Assembly: GCA_030674915.1 (NCBI GenBank)
Contig: JASXSV010000027.1
Coordinates: forward strand, 1-33,657
Reading direction: 5' to 3'
DNA: 33,657 nt
Source: Candidatus Endonucleibacter bathymodioli
GTDB lineage: Bacteria > Pseudomonadota > Gammaproteobacteria > Pseudomonadales > Endozoicomonadaceae
Shown here in pieces: positions 10,401 to 18,861 of this stretch; position 1 is the first letter of the stretch; the number at the start of each line of letters is the position of its first letter. Below the pieces are notes generated by a model. That model did not search any database. It saw nothing but the letters and a program-made list of their open reading frames with translations, and was not told the origin of the DNA. Made by a program: the position numbers and the translations under genes.

Positions 10401-12055
10401 TGTACAGCATCGACGGCAGCTAAAAATAAAGCCACCTGATCTCCAGAGGATTCCGTCTCACCAGTTATAGGGGTAGCTTTTACTGCTTCTGCTGCCACGC
10501 TTACAGCAGATTCGGTCGCTGGTGGTGCAATTTCAAAGTTAAGTTTCTTTTTAGTTAACGTCGAGTTAATACTGTCACTTTCTGTATTTCCCTCATTAGG
10601 AAGAACCTGTAAATCCGTAAATGCCATACCAGCCAAAGACTCTCGTTTCACAAAACATGCCTGAGCCTCAATACTCTCCAAGCTTTCTAAATCCTTTCTG
10701 GCCCGCTCAAAATGGATCTCTGCTTGCTGAACATCACCATGAAGAAGATGATTGAAATAACCATCAAAAAACGTTAATCCTGTAATAGCTCTATTCAAGT
10801 GTTCCTTCGATGGCAACTGACCATTAATCAGCCAAGTTGATTCAATGTGCTTAACAAGCTTGCTAATTATCTCTGCAGACGCTGTCAAATGATCCATATT
10901 CAAAGTGCTATAGGCACTTTTCAAAAGTTTGGGGATTTTCCTCAAAAACTCAATATTTTTCTTACTCCCTAAATAGCTTGTCATTGCCTGCCTAGCCTGT
11001 ACTAACTCAGCCCTAGATTCCAGTAAAGCAACTTTATGCAGATTATCAAGGGCTACAAGAGGCGATTCAGACGAACCATTATCTTGCTTCACTTTTACCG
11101 ATACAGCGTTTAGAACTTCGTTTGATCGATTGCTATTTAATAGCTCATCTTCCGCAAAGCCTGAAGGAATAGCAGCTTCCAACTTATAGCGCTTTTTTAA
11201 TGCATGAATAAGCCGACTATCACTCGTTGCGGTAGCTATAAGGTAAAGTATTTTTTTCAGGAAACTCTCACTTGGAGGCTGATTAATTTCCAATCCATTA
11301 CTTTCAACCAGTTGCTTTAACTGACTATCTAATTCTTTTAACAAGTCATTACTGAGACTGGTTGACTTTATTGAACCTTCACTAAGCCCTTCAATAAATG
11401 CAGCGCTGGCATCCCAGAGGGAAGAAGAGGGCGAGCCCCAAGACAGATTTTGAAGCTTACCAAAAAGCTCAGCCATCATAGCCATACTTTTTTTAGGCTC
11501 TTTATGACGCAAGTAACTTACCAAGCATACTTGATATTTTTGGCGGATTTTTCTGATTAACCTGATTGCACCTGATTGCACAAACTGAGCGAGCTGAGTA
11601 TCATCAAGCGCTTGGATTCTATCACCATAATCTGGTTGAAAAAAATCTATACCAGTCAACTGTGGACAGCGCCTAAGGCCTCGCATAGCATTCAAAAGGC
11701 CAAGCAGTTCTCGAGGATATGCAGCTATACTCTGTGCCGTATTTTGAACATAAACGGACAATTGCGTAACTCCCTGAAGAAGTGTTTCCGCTGCCATTTG
11801 GCCGTTTGTCGTCTGACTGCTAATCAAGGCATCAGTGACCGCAAGCAACTCTTCTACCAAAAGAGACGCACCTTTCAGGTGCAACATTGTTAAGGAGCCC
11901 TGTACTTGATAAAGCCGAGCCTGACAGAAAGTCAACCTCTGCCTGTCTGCCGACTTTTCCAAGTATAACTCTAGCTCCTGTTTTATATCGAACAGTGCTT
12001 GCTTAACTTCTGCCCTGACCCAATTTAACTCGATAAAATCTTCTTGCTCAGCCAT
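7454..12055 (-). CDS. chpA: ChpA-type hybrid CheA histidine kinase, shortened
   Basis: Kinase of the Chp/Pil chemosensory system that controls type IV pili (twitching, surface sensing). I start it at ATG 12055 (MAEQEDFIELNW) because an AAGGAG lies just upstream; a frame-extending ATG at 12082 has no such site. The ~1533 residues are shorter than Pseudomonas ChpA (about 2,470). Seen in order: a FimL-like N-terminal region, an Hpt-like region near residue 578 whose motif reads SFNTLKNCARMSGA with Asn where the phospho-His should be, one intact Hpt motif LHTLKGGAGLAEF near residue 896, the CheA dimerisation/ATPase part (SILRNAIIHGIEDD, VGDDGQGFD, TAGLGGGLDAVNEEV), and a C-terminal CheW-like domain. 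A stop codon then separates it from a ruined receiver domain. Its 5' end nearly abuts pilJ. Confidence 0.9.
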   Translation of the reverse strand: MAEQEDFIELNWVRAEVKQALFDIKQELELYLEKSADRQRLTFCQARLYQVQGSLTMLHLKGASLLVEELLAVTDALISSQTTNGQMAAETLLQGVTQLSVYVQNTAQSIAAYPRELLGLLNAMRGLRRCPQLTGIDFFQPDYGDRIQALDDTQLAQFVQSGAIRLIRKIRQKYQVCLVSYLRHKEPKKSMAMMAELFGKLQNLSWGSPSSSLWDASAAFIEGLSEGSIKSTSLSNDLLKELDSQLKQLVESNGLEINQPPSESFLKKILYLIATATSDSRLIHALKKRYKLEAAIPSGFAEDELLNSNRSNEVLNAVSVKVKQDNGSSESPLVALDNLHKVALLESRAELVQARQAMTSYLGSKKNIEFLRKIPKLLKSAYSTLNMDHLTASAEIISKLVKHIESTWLINGQLPSKEHLNRAITGLTFFDGYFNHLLHGDVQQAEIHFERARKDLESLESIEAQACFVKRESLAGMAFTDLQVLPNEGNTESDSINSTLTKKKLNFEIAPPATESAVSVAAEAVKATPITGETESSGDQVALFLAAVDAVQQELSINISCWVKQPSNKDSLEAIHRSFNTLKNCARMSGANVIGELALVSGSMVSQLLIGAVKHSNGVVSLLNNVIAALPGLAKDFASNNQLLTPEVLLLMEQADDLARGDGFFDSAELEGIKAAEVAVIDIGVEAEEQVVDLMSSPEMAYVLFSDIEVLLSADSYLMRWTEVISSEELKLFENELKILSDRAGEAKLEALVLLCNVLTDVCHYLRRHEKSLPQLLLGPLRDGFNALVSLLNQVVAKQAIVAPQSIFSEIKKSLESLLEDRRKLKNKELSSGEKCAHEVIVQNENTSNGRSKDQELRYIFLEEASDLLKNCAQDFDSWSCHDGGSGTVTEMQRYLHTLKGGAGLAEFEEFGNLCGALESVYGVIITGGIESSEVPLSLMKQAHDFADTMIQTISRGATSPSAQHLVVQLESWITEVNNSSDSAGHVGCSKQSLPDYLGRTSSISPVSSLLPKSTQNTDVLPQQAPDSGHENYAGVNMSTSLRTKVNDDVAFRSSAVDGGVLITNEAIEQMLNLTDESSVHSSQVEQQMLDITSNLSEMENTIFSLREQLGFLDIEKFPQIFSTTEDVVEQKTEFVPLEADGDAELTQLSSGLMESASDFADLHRSLDGKRRVTQALLLQQSRTQSQLQTQLLQFHQVSFKHLIPRLRKTVKQLGHELGKPVELIIKNADVKIDRTRLDKVVAPIESILRNAIIHGIEDDPKSRVEAGKPATGQLLLDLSCQGGYITIKVGDDGQGFDLQAIRDKAIEKDLISTDVRPDNKTLLQLIMTAGFFTSTEVTQTAGLGGGLDAVNEEVRKLGGGIQIESKFGRGACFSLKLPFRPSVMQALMVEEGGNLYAFPAQFIDGLITLSQKEVLDGYNGKAIEYAGIMYRLISFGRLLGLPQTSIQLQQCPIIITKSGGDNVAIHVDTVFARREVIIQSLGAKFNDVTSVIGTTILGDGQVVILIDPVEIIRKYSEQLSRRSESSDLTSVV

Positions 12056-12081
12056 GAAAAACTCCTTCTTCCATGCATACA

Positions 12082-14130
12082 TTAACTTTCTGTTTCATGC
12101 AGCCTAAAGCCGGACACCGATTTACGCATATCTAGCGCCACGCCTGCAAGATTACCAAAAGAGCTAGCTGTTGCGTTAGTACTAGATGATGTCCGTATAG
12201 TTATATCGTGAATAACTTTCATTCGGCTGGATATTTGTGCTACAGATTTAGCCTGTCCTTGCGCCGTATCTGAAATATCATTAACCAATTTTGCCAGCTT
12301 ACTAGATATACCTTCTAACTCTTCCAAAACAACCACCGCACTCTGTGCAAGTTGGGATCCATTAACAATCTCTACTGTTGTGAGCTCCATTGATGTTATG
12401 GCATCATTGGTGTCAGAATGAATGGCAATGACCAGCGTTTCCATTTGTTTTATTGCTCCTATAACCCTTTTTGACAACCTCTGAACTTCATCAGCCTCAA
12501 CCCCAAAACCTCTGCCAGACTCTCCTGCCATTGATGCCTGAAGAGACGCATTCAAAGAAAGAATATTAGTTTGCTCTGCGATATCGGTAATGAGAGAAGT
12601 AATATTGTCTATCCTATGTGATGACTCACCCAAGCGCTTCAAGCATCTAGAAGTATCCTGAATTTGCGCCTTAATAGTATACATACCTTCAAGAGTATTT
12701 CTAACAATATCGATACCGCTGGCAGTTATAGACAACGACCTCTGTGTAACACTCGCGGAGTCAAAAGCCTTTAGAGACATCTGGTCTATAGATTGCACCA
12801 TCTCATTAATACATTTTTTTGTGGTATCAATTGCACTCACCTGACGCTTAGAGGCTTCTGCCAGCTCTTTTGCTACTATCTGAGATTTTTGGGCCGCGCC
12901 ATCAACTTCCTCGGCCTTGTGGTTAATAGTTTTCACCAAGACACGCAGCTGCTCAATAGCGTAATTAATTGAATCGTCAATAGCACCAGTAAAATCTTCA
13001 TCTCTTGCATCATTACTCATAAAATCACCATCGGAAAGTCCTGCCATTTCATCCAGCAATCGCATCATAGAAGCTCTAACCTCATTGTGTTCTTTTGTTT
13101 CGTCATGCCTTTTTCTAGCATCTCTATTCATAAATACTATCGACAATAACAGTGAAAACAGCACCACTACACTTGCCACAATAGCTAACATTTGAAGTAT
13201 AAATCCTGCCTGAGAATTCACTTTATAATTACTTGCCATTATCGATGCTTGCTGTAGAATCTGTTGCGTGTCCGTGCGAATCAAATCAGCTTCCTTATTC
13301 ACCTGAAACAACTCGGGTGATATCTCCAAAATGTCATTCACACGGTTATTAACAAACGAAAAAAGGTCTGCCACCTCAACCAATCTATCAATGACCTCTT
13401 CATTGGTCACCTGCTTTATTCCAAGAGCAGCATTACCATTCATCATCCCTACCAAAACCCTAGCAAATAGCTTTGCATCACGACCAAGTCTCTCGGCAGC
13501 AACAATAGACGACTCTCCACCAATGATTACGCTTTTAGTACTATTGACAATCCTCTCCGCCAGCCAAGATTGTCGCTGCGCAATGGCTATTTGATCAGCC
13601 GCTAATTCACTGTCCAGCAATAATTCAATAATTTCATCATACTCAATTTGTATCTGCGGAATGATTTCTTCCAGACTTACAGTCAATCTATGTAAAGATA
13701 ATACTCTTTCCTCTGCCGCAAGAATACTAGCCACTTCAATATTGATCGCTGACCAGACATCCTCTAGAACCTTAACTGAAGTCTTTATCTGTGTGTTTTG
13801 CTGAACCAATGAAGTAGGAATGACTGAGAATGACGACTGTTTCAGCTTATCAAGCTCACTGCCAAATTTATTACTAGTATCTTGGAGAAACGCAAAAGCT
13901 TCTACTTTCCCCGATACTGCGGCTCTTGCATTTTTAGCAATTTGCAAAGATAGCACCCTCAACTCATTAGTACTGGTGATATACTCCTGATCAAGCGTTG
14001 ACTGTTTGCCCATAAAAACAAATGTGTATGCCAAAATAACAAGAGACACTGTCAATAATGCAATTGGCGCAACCCTTGTACTGCTTTGCCTGGCACCCGG
14101 CTTAGGGCTACTACTAGAGTGACTCATCAT
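12082..14130 (-). CDS. pilJ: PilJ-type methyl-accepting chemotaxis protein
   Basis: This is the chemoreceptor of the type IV pilus chemosensory system. Of 682 residues, a membrane segment at ~20-41 (VAPIALLTVSLVILAYTFVFM) and a second at ~307-335 (MLAIVASVVVLFSLLLSIVFM) bracket a ~265-residue periplasmic helical sensor region of the PilJ type. A cytoplasmic coiled-coil signalling domain follows, whose hairpin tip reads DIAEQTNILSLNASLQASMA and then GESGRGFGVEADEVQRLSKR. These tip residues contact CheW and the kinase. The variant ASLQA instead of AAIEA is typical of PilJ. The stop overlaps the longest chpA frame, and pilI lies 69 bases upstream, so pilI-pilJ-chpA-chpC read as one operon. No pilK methyltransferase lies between pilJ and chpA. 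Confidence 0.93.
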   Translation of the reverse strand: MMSHSSSSPKPGARQSSTRVAPIALLTVSLVILAYTFVFMGKQSTLDQEYITSTNELRVLSLQIAKNARAAVSGKVEAFAFLQDTSNKFGSELDKLKQSSFSVIPTSLVQQNTQIKTSVKVLEDVWSAINIEVASILAAEERVLSLHRLTVSLEEIIPQIQIEYDEIIELLLDSELAADQIAIAQRQSWLAERIVNSTKSVIIGGESSIVAAERLGRDAKLFARVLVGMMNGNAALGIKQVTNEEVIDRLVEVADLFSFVNNRVNDILEISPELFQVNKEADLIRTDTQQILQQASIMASNYKVNSQAGFILQMLAIVASVVVLFSLLLSIVFMNRDARKRHDETKEHNEVRASMMRLLDEMAGLSDGDFMSNDARDEDFTGAIDDSINYAIEQLRVLVKTINHKAEEVDGAAQKSQIVAKELAEASKRQVSAIDTTKKCINEMVQSIDQMSLKAFDSASVTQRSLSITASGIDIVRNTLEGMYTIKAQIQDTSRCLKRLGESSHRIDNITSLITDIAEQTNILSLNASLQASMAGESGRGFGVEADEVQRLSKRVIGAIKQMETLVIAIHSDTNDAITSMELTTVEIVNGSQLAQSAVVVLEELEGISSKLAKLVNDISDTAQGQAKSVAQISSRMKVIHDITIRTSSSTNATASSFGNLAGVALDMRKSVSGFRLHETES

Positions 14131-14199
14131 TCTTCCTATTCCTGATACCTAAGCATCAACAAGACAACAAACACTTAACATTATTTCTTATATTCATGA

Positions 14200-14733
14200 C
14201 TATTCTGAAACGCTGATAAATCGCTGATTTTCAACCAACTGATCCGTACTAAAAACCATATAGCTTATATCCTTATAACAACACCCTGAAATGAATGGTC
14301 GCATTATAGGTGGCAAACTTCCTAGGATACTCTCTTCACTACTGAGAGAAGGAAACTGTACCACGCCCAGAACATCATCTACGACAAGCCCAAAGATAAT
14401 ATTTTTTTTCTCAACTAACATAACACGTCTTCTTTCGAGAGCATACTCTTCACTTCCTCCTAAAAAAACACCTAGATCAAAAATAGGTATTACACTCCCT
14501 CGGATGTTTGCAACCCCTTGAACCCAAGTCTTAACATTAGGCAATGGAACCGTATCTGGAACAAGCAGTATTTCAGATATCTCTCGGCTATCCACCACTA
14601 AAATCTCATTATTCAAATGGAATTTGACTCCAGTCCAGTAAGTTGCAGCTCCTTCTTTAGAAAAATGATACGTAGCACTGCTTGCTTTTTCTTCCAATCT
14701 AGCTAACAAGTCAAATTCATTCAGGGTAATCAT
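14200..14733 (-). CDS. pilI: PilI CheW-like adaptor
   Basis: This CheW-domain adaptor of 177 residues is predicted to couple PilJ to ChpA. The features are WTGVKFHLNNEILVVDSREISEILLVP, the loop LPNVKTWVQGVANIRGSVIPIFDL near residues 65-88, and VVDDVLGVVQFPSL, all characteristic of PilI. A strong AAGGAG lies 9 bases upstream of the ATG. In Pseudomonas the response regulator genes pilG and pilH precede pilI. Here nothing similar is found: upstream there is only a promoter-like sequence, ~600 bases of non-coding DNA and IS debris. Confidence 0.92.
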   Translation of the reverse strand: MITLNEFDLLARLEEKASSATYHFSKEGAATYWTGVKFHLNNEILVVDSREISEILLVPDTVPLPNVKTWVQGVANIRGSVIPIFDLGVFLGGSEEYALERRRVMLVEKKNIIFGLVVDDVLGVVQFPSLSSEESILGSLPPIMRPFISGCCYKDISYMVFSTDQLVENQRFISVSE

Positions 14734-14807
14734 GAGCGTTCTCCTTAAACTGTGCTAGTCTCTTTCCAACTACAACGCACTTATCTCCCCTATAAAGCGT
14801 AACGCAT

Positions 14808-14833
14808 ATGCAGACGACATCTGCATTATAACA
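14808..14833 (-). promoter_or_regulatory. Candidate promoter with palindrome for the pilI operon
   Basis: On the minus strand TGTTATAAT (14825-14833) is an extended -10 element (TG-N-TATAAT). It lies about 95 bases before the pilI ATG, with no good -35 at normal spacing. Partly overlapping it and reaching the likely start site is the perfect inverted repeat ATGCAGA-CGACA-TCTGCAT (14808-14826), a possible operator. Function is inferred from position and sequence only. Confidence 0.45.
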
Positions 14834-15378
14834 CTGATTAAGACTACTATTCACAACTATTTCATCGGTTATTATTGCTATTAGATTATCCACTGTCGTG
14901 CACTTTCAACATAACTTACCTTCGCTAATACTTTATATCCAAAACACATTGCAGACAACAAGTAGATAGCATAAAGACTTTAAATACCTTTTTTGAAATG
15001 CTATCTCTTTGGAATGTACATCAAGTACACATGCTGTCACATTTAAACTCTCTCAAAGTGCATTGATATTTGCTTTAGAAAGGTCAATAACTGCACTAAT
15101 GACGGCATTGATATCACGTATAGCCTAAGTCATATTACTAATATGAAACTAACGACTCCATGTCACGGGGAACTCAACCAAATCAAACCGGATATTTTTC
15201 TGGAATCAACAAAAACCATCTATATGTCCTATGGAACCAGCGCCCCCAGATCCATCAGCTCAGATTTTATCTATTTGAAACCGATGTGGTTCGACAAACT
15301 AACGTGCAAATATAATTTAATTTCCGATAATACAGAAAACTTAGCAAGTTTTGCCCATCATGGGCGGATTAACCCTGT
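14834..15378. other. Non-coding stretch upstream of pilI
   Basis: No credible gene here. pilG and pilH would be expected in this position by comparison with Pseudomonas, but I found no receiver-domain motifs on either strand. The frame at 15143-15382 has no ribosome binding site and resembles no protein I know, and it runs into IS debris. Confidence 0.6.
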
Positions 15379-15640
15379 GTAGAACCACCTGACCAGCTCT
15401 AACAATAATAGCCAAGTAAAATATTGTTGCCCGTTTGTTGTCGTTATGGTCAAGCCCCTTGTATCTTGCTTTTACAAATTCAAACTGGCACTTACCTATA
15501 CGAAGTGGATGCTCCACTAAAGCTCTTATGCCAAATTTCAGATGCTCCAGTTTTAACACCTATTTTTATTCTTTCAAGGATGCTTTCCCAGCTCTTTTAC
15601 CTTGGACTGCATCTCGGCAAGCCCTTTGCACGAGTCGCGC
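15379..15640 (-). pseudogene. IS5-family transposase remnant C (C-terminal end)
   Basis: The minus strand encodes GIRALVEHPLRIGKCQFEF and VKARYKGLDHNDNKRA, closely matching the C-terminal E-region of E. coli IS5-type transposases (IRARVEHPFR.IK.QFGFVKARYKGL.KND). The upstream part of the protein is broken by stops, and the first two DDE residues are missing. A fragment of the same sequence recurs near 27690-27740. It abuts a different IS5-family remnant on the opposite strand. Confidence 0.75.
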
Positions 15641-15681
15641 TAAACAACTGAAAACAAGGCATAATAAGCCTTGCACAATCA

Positions 15682-16196
15682 ATGCCTTTCGGTGAAATTA
15701 TGGCTTGGGAAAATCTGAAACAATGCAGTCTATCAGATTCAATGCTGATTGATCACGATGCAGTGAAAGAACTCGACTCTGTCCATGAACTTATTGATTG
15801 GTCTCGCTTAGAGCATCACCTGAAAGATATACATTCAAGTGCTCAAGGCTAGAAGGCATGGTCGCCACTGATGATGTGTAAGGCATTCCTGCTACAAAGT
15901 TGGTATAAATTAAGAGATTCGGCCCTAGAGAAACAACTTGATCTCGATCTTTTATTTCGTAGATTTATTACGCTCGACATTTCAAAGTCAGTGCCGGACC
16001 ACAGTACTTTTTGGCGATTTAGACAGAAGCTAGATAAATTGTTGCTTATGGATAAGTTGCTTCAAGAAATCAATTCCCAGCTTATAGATCAAGGTCTTTA
16101 TATTAAATCTGTAGGTATCAGTATTGTTGATGCTAGCGTAATTGAGGCTAAACAGTGTCGCCCAAATAAGGATAAAGACAAGCGAGCCTCTGATTA
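15682..16196 (+). pseudogene. IS5-family transposase remnant A (N-terminal half)
   Basis: The frame from ATG 15682 reads IDWSRLEHHLKDIHSSAQG and is interrupted by TAG at 15850-15852. It then continues in the same frame: SPLMMCKAFLLQSWYKLRD, VPDHSTFWRFRQKLDKLLL, and VDASVIEAKQCRPNKDKD with the first catalytic Asp. This is the DUF772 plus start of the DDE domain of an IS5-family transposase. After Lys-rich KDKDKRASD it stops, and the second Asp and the Glu of the catalytic triad are lost. The bases just before the start (CCTTGCACAATCAATG) look like a worn terminal repeat related to the ends of the MITE at 3283-3421. Confidence 0.8.
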
Positions 16197-16282
16197 AAGC
16201 CACTTTCGTAATCGGAGGCGTGGGTCCAGCAGAATCAATACCTTATAGATGCCTTCCTGTGCGAGAATAACCTTGTTCATAG

Positions 16283-16630
16283 CTTCCCTAAGTAGCAGTC
16301 AGCGCAAACGTAATCTCCAGCAATCAAAAATACGAGCCAGGATAGAGCACCTGTTCCGAATTCTCAAATATCAGTTTGGTTACCGCAAGGTGCGTTACCG
16401 TGGTTTGGAAAAAAACAGAGTGCAAGTTATTAGCCTGATGGCGATGGCCAATTTATACCTGCAACGTAATGCGTTGACGGCATAATTGCGCTATAAATAC
16501 GCCTCGAGAGCGGATAAATGGGCAAAAGAGACAAAATCAATCGAAAATCACGATGAAATAAGCTCGAAAGCCAAAGAATTTTATCGCAAATCTGACAACC
16601 GACTTGCAAACTACTTCAATCAGATATTTC
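16283..16630 (+). mobile_element. IS5-family remnant B, 3' end of the element also at 32562-33500
   Basis: This segment encodes the C-terminal transposase part ([19 protein letters not shown], then [17 protein letters not shown], ending at 16485) and continues through the non-coding tail to a terminal repeat TTCAATCAGATATTTC (16615-16630), followed by CTAG. The whole block is a clear homologue of 32562-32930 on the other strand. Its 5' part is missing and replaced by remnant A, giving a chimeric transposase locus. Homology to the other copy starts around CTAAGTAGCAGTC (16284). Confidence 0.8.
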
Positions 16631-16634
16631 CTAG

Positions 16635-17296
16635 CAAACATCTGTCATTGTTTCACTCACTCTCACAATGTCAATAGCATCTTTTATTGATAGGAACGGA
16701 CCCACTTCTGCTGATCTCACTGAGAAAGAACAAAGAAACTACTTTCTTAAGACAATTGTTTTATACTACTCCCGTCCAATTCAGAACATAAGTTTTTCTT
16801 GTGTTTTGATATACCATTATTTATAGAGCACTTATGTAGTAGTACCGTATATGTTTTCCTGCCTGAAAAAAACATCTTAACATCACCTTTTATTATATGT
16901 TTTTTCGACAATAAATGTATTATATACTTATTTAGAGGTATGTAATACACAGCATACCCCCCTCATAATATTGTATTAATGGTATACTTATCATATCAAT
17001 GCTTTCTGTATTTACTTAATAACACCGTAATCTGCAATAAAAAAATATTGTCCCTCCTAAAACTATTTTTGCTACCTCAAATTTCGGGTCTCATATACTA
17101 CCACCTTTTATTTTCAATCTTTACTGTGGAGACTCAATGCTTTTACATACACAACAATTTCATTTAACTCCTACCATTATCTGCAACAAAATATTGATAT
17201 CCTCCAATAACATCAATTTCAACCATTTCCAATTTTCAAGGTGCATGTATATATACCCACATGAGTCCAAGATGCAGACCACCCTTCCTATGCAAT
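16635..17296. other. Non-coding, AT-rich stretch
   Basis: Between the IS debris and the minisatellite there are only short frames without ribosome binding sites or recognisable protein sequence (for example 16747-16950 minus and 16979-17167 plus). I see no RNA gene or repeat of note. Confidence 0.55.
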
Positions 17297-17512
17297 AATT
17301 CAAACAACTTAAATAATTCAAACAATTCAAACAATTCAAATAATTCAAATAATTCAAATAATTCAAATAATTCAAATAATTCAAATAATTCAAATAATTC
17401 AAATAATTCAAATAATTCAAACAACTCAAACAACTCAAACAACTCAAACAACTCAAACAACTCAAACAACTCAAACAACTCAAACAATTTAAACAATTTA
17501 AACAATTTAAAC
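17297..17512 (+). repeat. 24-copy 9-bp minisatellite
   Basis: Exactly 24 tandem 9-base units, 216 bp without interruption. The units vary in blocks: mainly AATTCAAAT at the left, AACTCAAAC in the middle-right, and three AATTTAAAC at the end. Because the unit is a multiple of three, several frames stay open: one gives Asn-Asn-Ser repeats on the plus strand, others give Phe-Glu-Leu or Asn-Tyr-Leu repeats on the minus strand. None has a convincing start, so I regard it as non-coding. The block structure suggests stepwise duplication, and copy number is likely to vary between strains. Confidence 0.95.
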
Positions 17513-17803
17513 TTAATGCGACCATAACTTGGCGCATCACATACTTTCTTGTCGTGTAATTCTAAACTTTTTTGCCGTGAGTTGGATTGGTTTTTGGCAT
17601 GAACAGACAGAGCAGAAAAACAGCTTCAAAATCAAGCACTCTCAATGGTTACGAGTATACCATAACTAATTAACAGTGGCGTACCAATAGCAAAATAGAA
17701 AGTGCAACCAATGCCTACATTTTCACAAATAACTGGTATAACCTGCAAAAACTTCGAAACCGTCCGATATAAGATTAATAAGTTTTCTATTGAGCTATCA
17801 CTA

Positions 17804-18691
17804 ATGAACATATACCCTTTCGTAACTCTTATCGTGGCACTTTGCTTAACTCCCACTAAGGCGGCCCAGCTACCTGTTGTTATTGAGCTAGACCGTTATC
17901 TGGTTGAGGCGCGCCAATTGATAGAGCAAAAAGCATTCACTGAAGCCAAAACTTGGCTAAATAAAGCCAAAAACCTAAGCACAACCCTCCCACCAGATTT
18001 TTATTATATTAACGCAAAATACTTGTTTTACCGTAGAAACTATAAAGAAGCCAATAATAACATTATTCAATACCTCAACCATACCGGAAGGTTTGGAAGT
18101 CATTATAATAACGCACTAACTATGGTGACAGCTCTGGAAAAAAAGACGTCCTCCGTAATGAGCAATAAACCGCCTGAGAAAAAACAAAAGCCTCCCTCAG
18201 AATCAAAGAAAGCAAAAACTACATATTCCTCATTAGAAAAAAAAGAAAGAACACTTGCAACGTCAAAACTAAAACTTATCAACAAAATAAAAAGTATTAC
18301 ATCTCAAAAGTCATACCTCATTCTTCAAAATAAGATAAATTCGCTACTGAAAGAAAATGCCATTTTTGAGCGCCACCGTGTGGCAGAGCCAACACTCGTT
18401 TATTCAATAAGAGCAGATCATGGCGGCACACTGATAATTACACGGTCCGAACATGGAATGGAAGGGATGCAGACATACAGTTACAATATTGCAGTTAACC
18501 GTATTCCGACACAACTAAACACAAATTGCTCCTTTCAAGAACAGCGCTGCTGGCTTAAGCATCCTCTCAACAATAGTCGTTGGCTGGAAATAAACTACAA
18601 CGAAAAAGCTACAGAAATATTAACGGCCAATATGACAATGCTTATCAAAGAAATGCAAAAAAACAAATTTGATTCATCCGCTTATGAATAA
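17804..18691 (+). CDS. Predicted exported protein of unknown function
   Basis: I do not recognise this protein. I choose ATG 17804 over the longer frame from 17702 because it places a signal peptide at the N-terminus: MNIYPFVTLIVALCL then TPTKAAQ, with likely cleavage after the Ala-rich end. That gives 295 residues. Mature residues ~30-105 look like two TPR-like helical pairs (YLVEARQLIEQKAFTEAKTW, then FYYINAKYLFYRRNYKEANN). A Lys/Pro/Ser-rich linker follows (PPEKKQKPPSESKKAK), then a C-terminal part with paired Cys (NTNCSFQEQRCWLKHP) that could form a disulfide in the periplasm. It stands alone between a minisatellite and an ERIC-like element, and the ribosome binding site is weak. Confidence 0.65.
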   Translation: MNIYPFVTLIVALCLTPTKAAQLPVVIELDRYLVEARQLIEQKAFTEAKTWLNKAKNLSTTLPPDFYYINAKYLFYRRNYKEANNNIIQYLNHTGRFGSHYNNALTMVTALEKKTSSVMSNKPPEKKQKPPSESKKAKTTYSSLEKKERTLATSKLKLINKIKSITSQKSYLILQNKINSLLKENAIFERHRVAEPTLVYSIRADHGGTLIITRSEHGMEGMQTYSYNIAVNRIPTQLNTNCSFQEQRCWLKHPLNNSRWLEINYNEKATEILTANMTMLIKEMQKNKFDSSAYE

Positions 18692-18752
18692 GCCCCCATC
18701 ACAATATTTCTGGTTACATCTAGATTCCCAGAATAACTAACATCCTTAGCAA

Positions 18753-18861
18753 TACATCCGTTATAATTGAAAGCGTGGGTAGGCAACAACCTACTAGCCC
18801 ACTAGTAGCAGGTAATTATGGACAGCCAACAATCTCACATATTTCAAGGAAAATAGGTATA
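18753..18861 (+). repeat. ERIC-like element
   Basis: It starts TACATCC and contains GGGTAGGCAACAA, then GCCAACAATCTCAC, TTTCAAGG and the end ATAGGTATAAG. This is the same order as the copy at 29760-29883, especially in the right half. The central CCCATGAGC core has diverged. It lies between the unknown exported protein and tuf. Confidence 0.6.

Noticed and set aside
15143..15382. 79-residue plus-strand frame upstream of the IS debris
   Set aside because: No ribosome binding site, no family resemblance, and it ends within IS sequence on the other strand.
17297..17512. Possible CRISPR array
   Set aside because: The 9-base units are directly tandem with no spacers, and no cas genes are present.
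17236..17540. Minus- and plus-strand frames of Phe-Glu-Leu, Asn-Tyr-Leu and Asn-Asn-Ser repeats
   Set aside because: They are translations of the 9-bp minisatellite. The frames are open only because the unit is a multiple of three.
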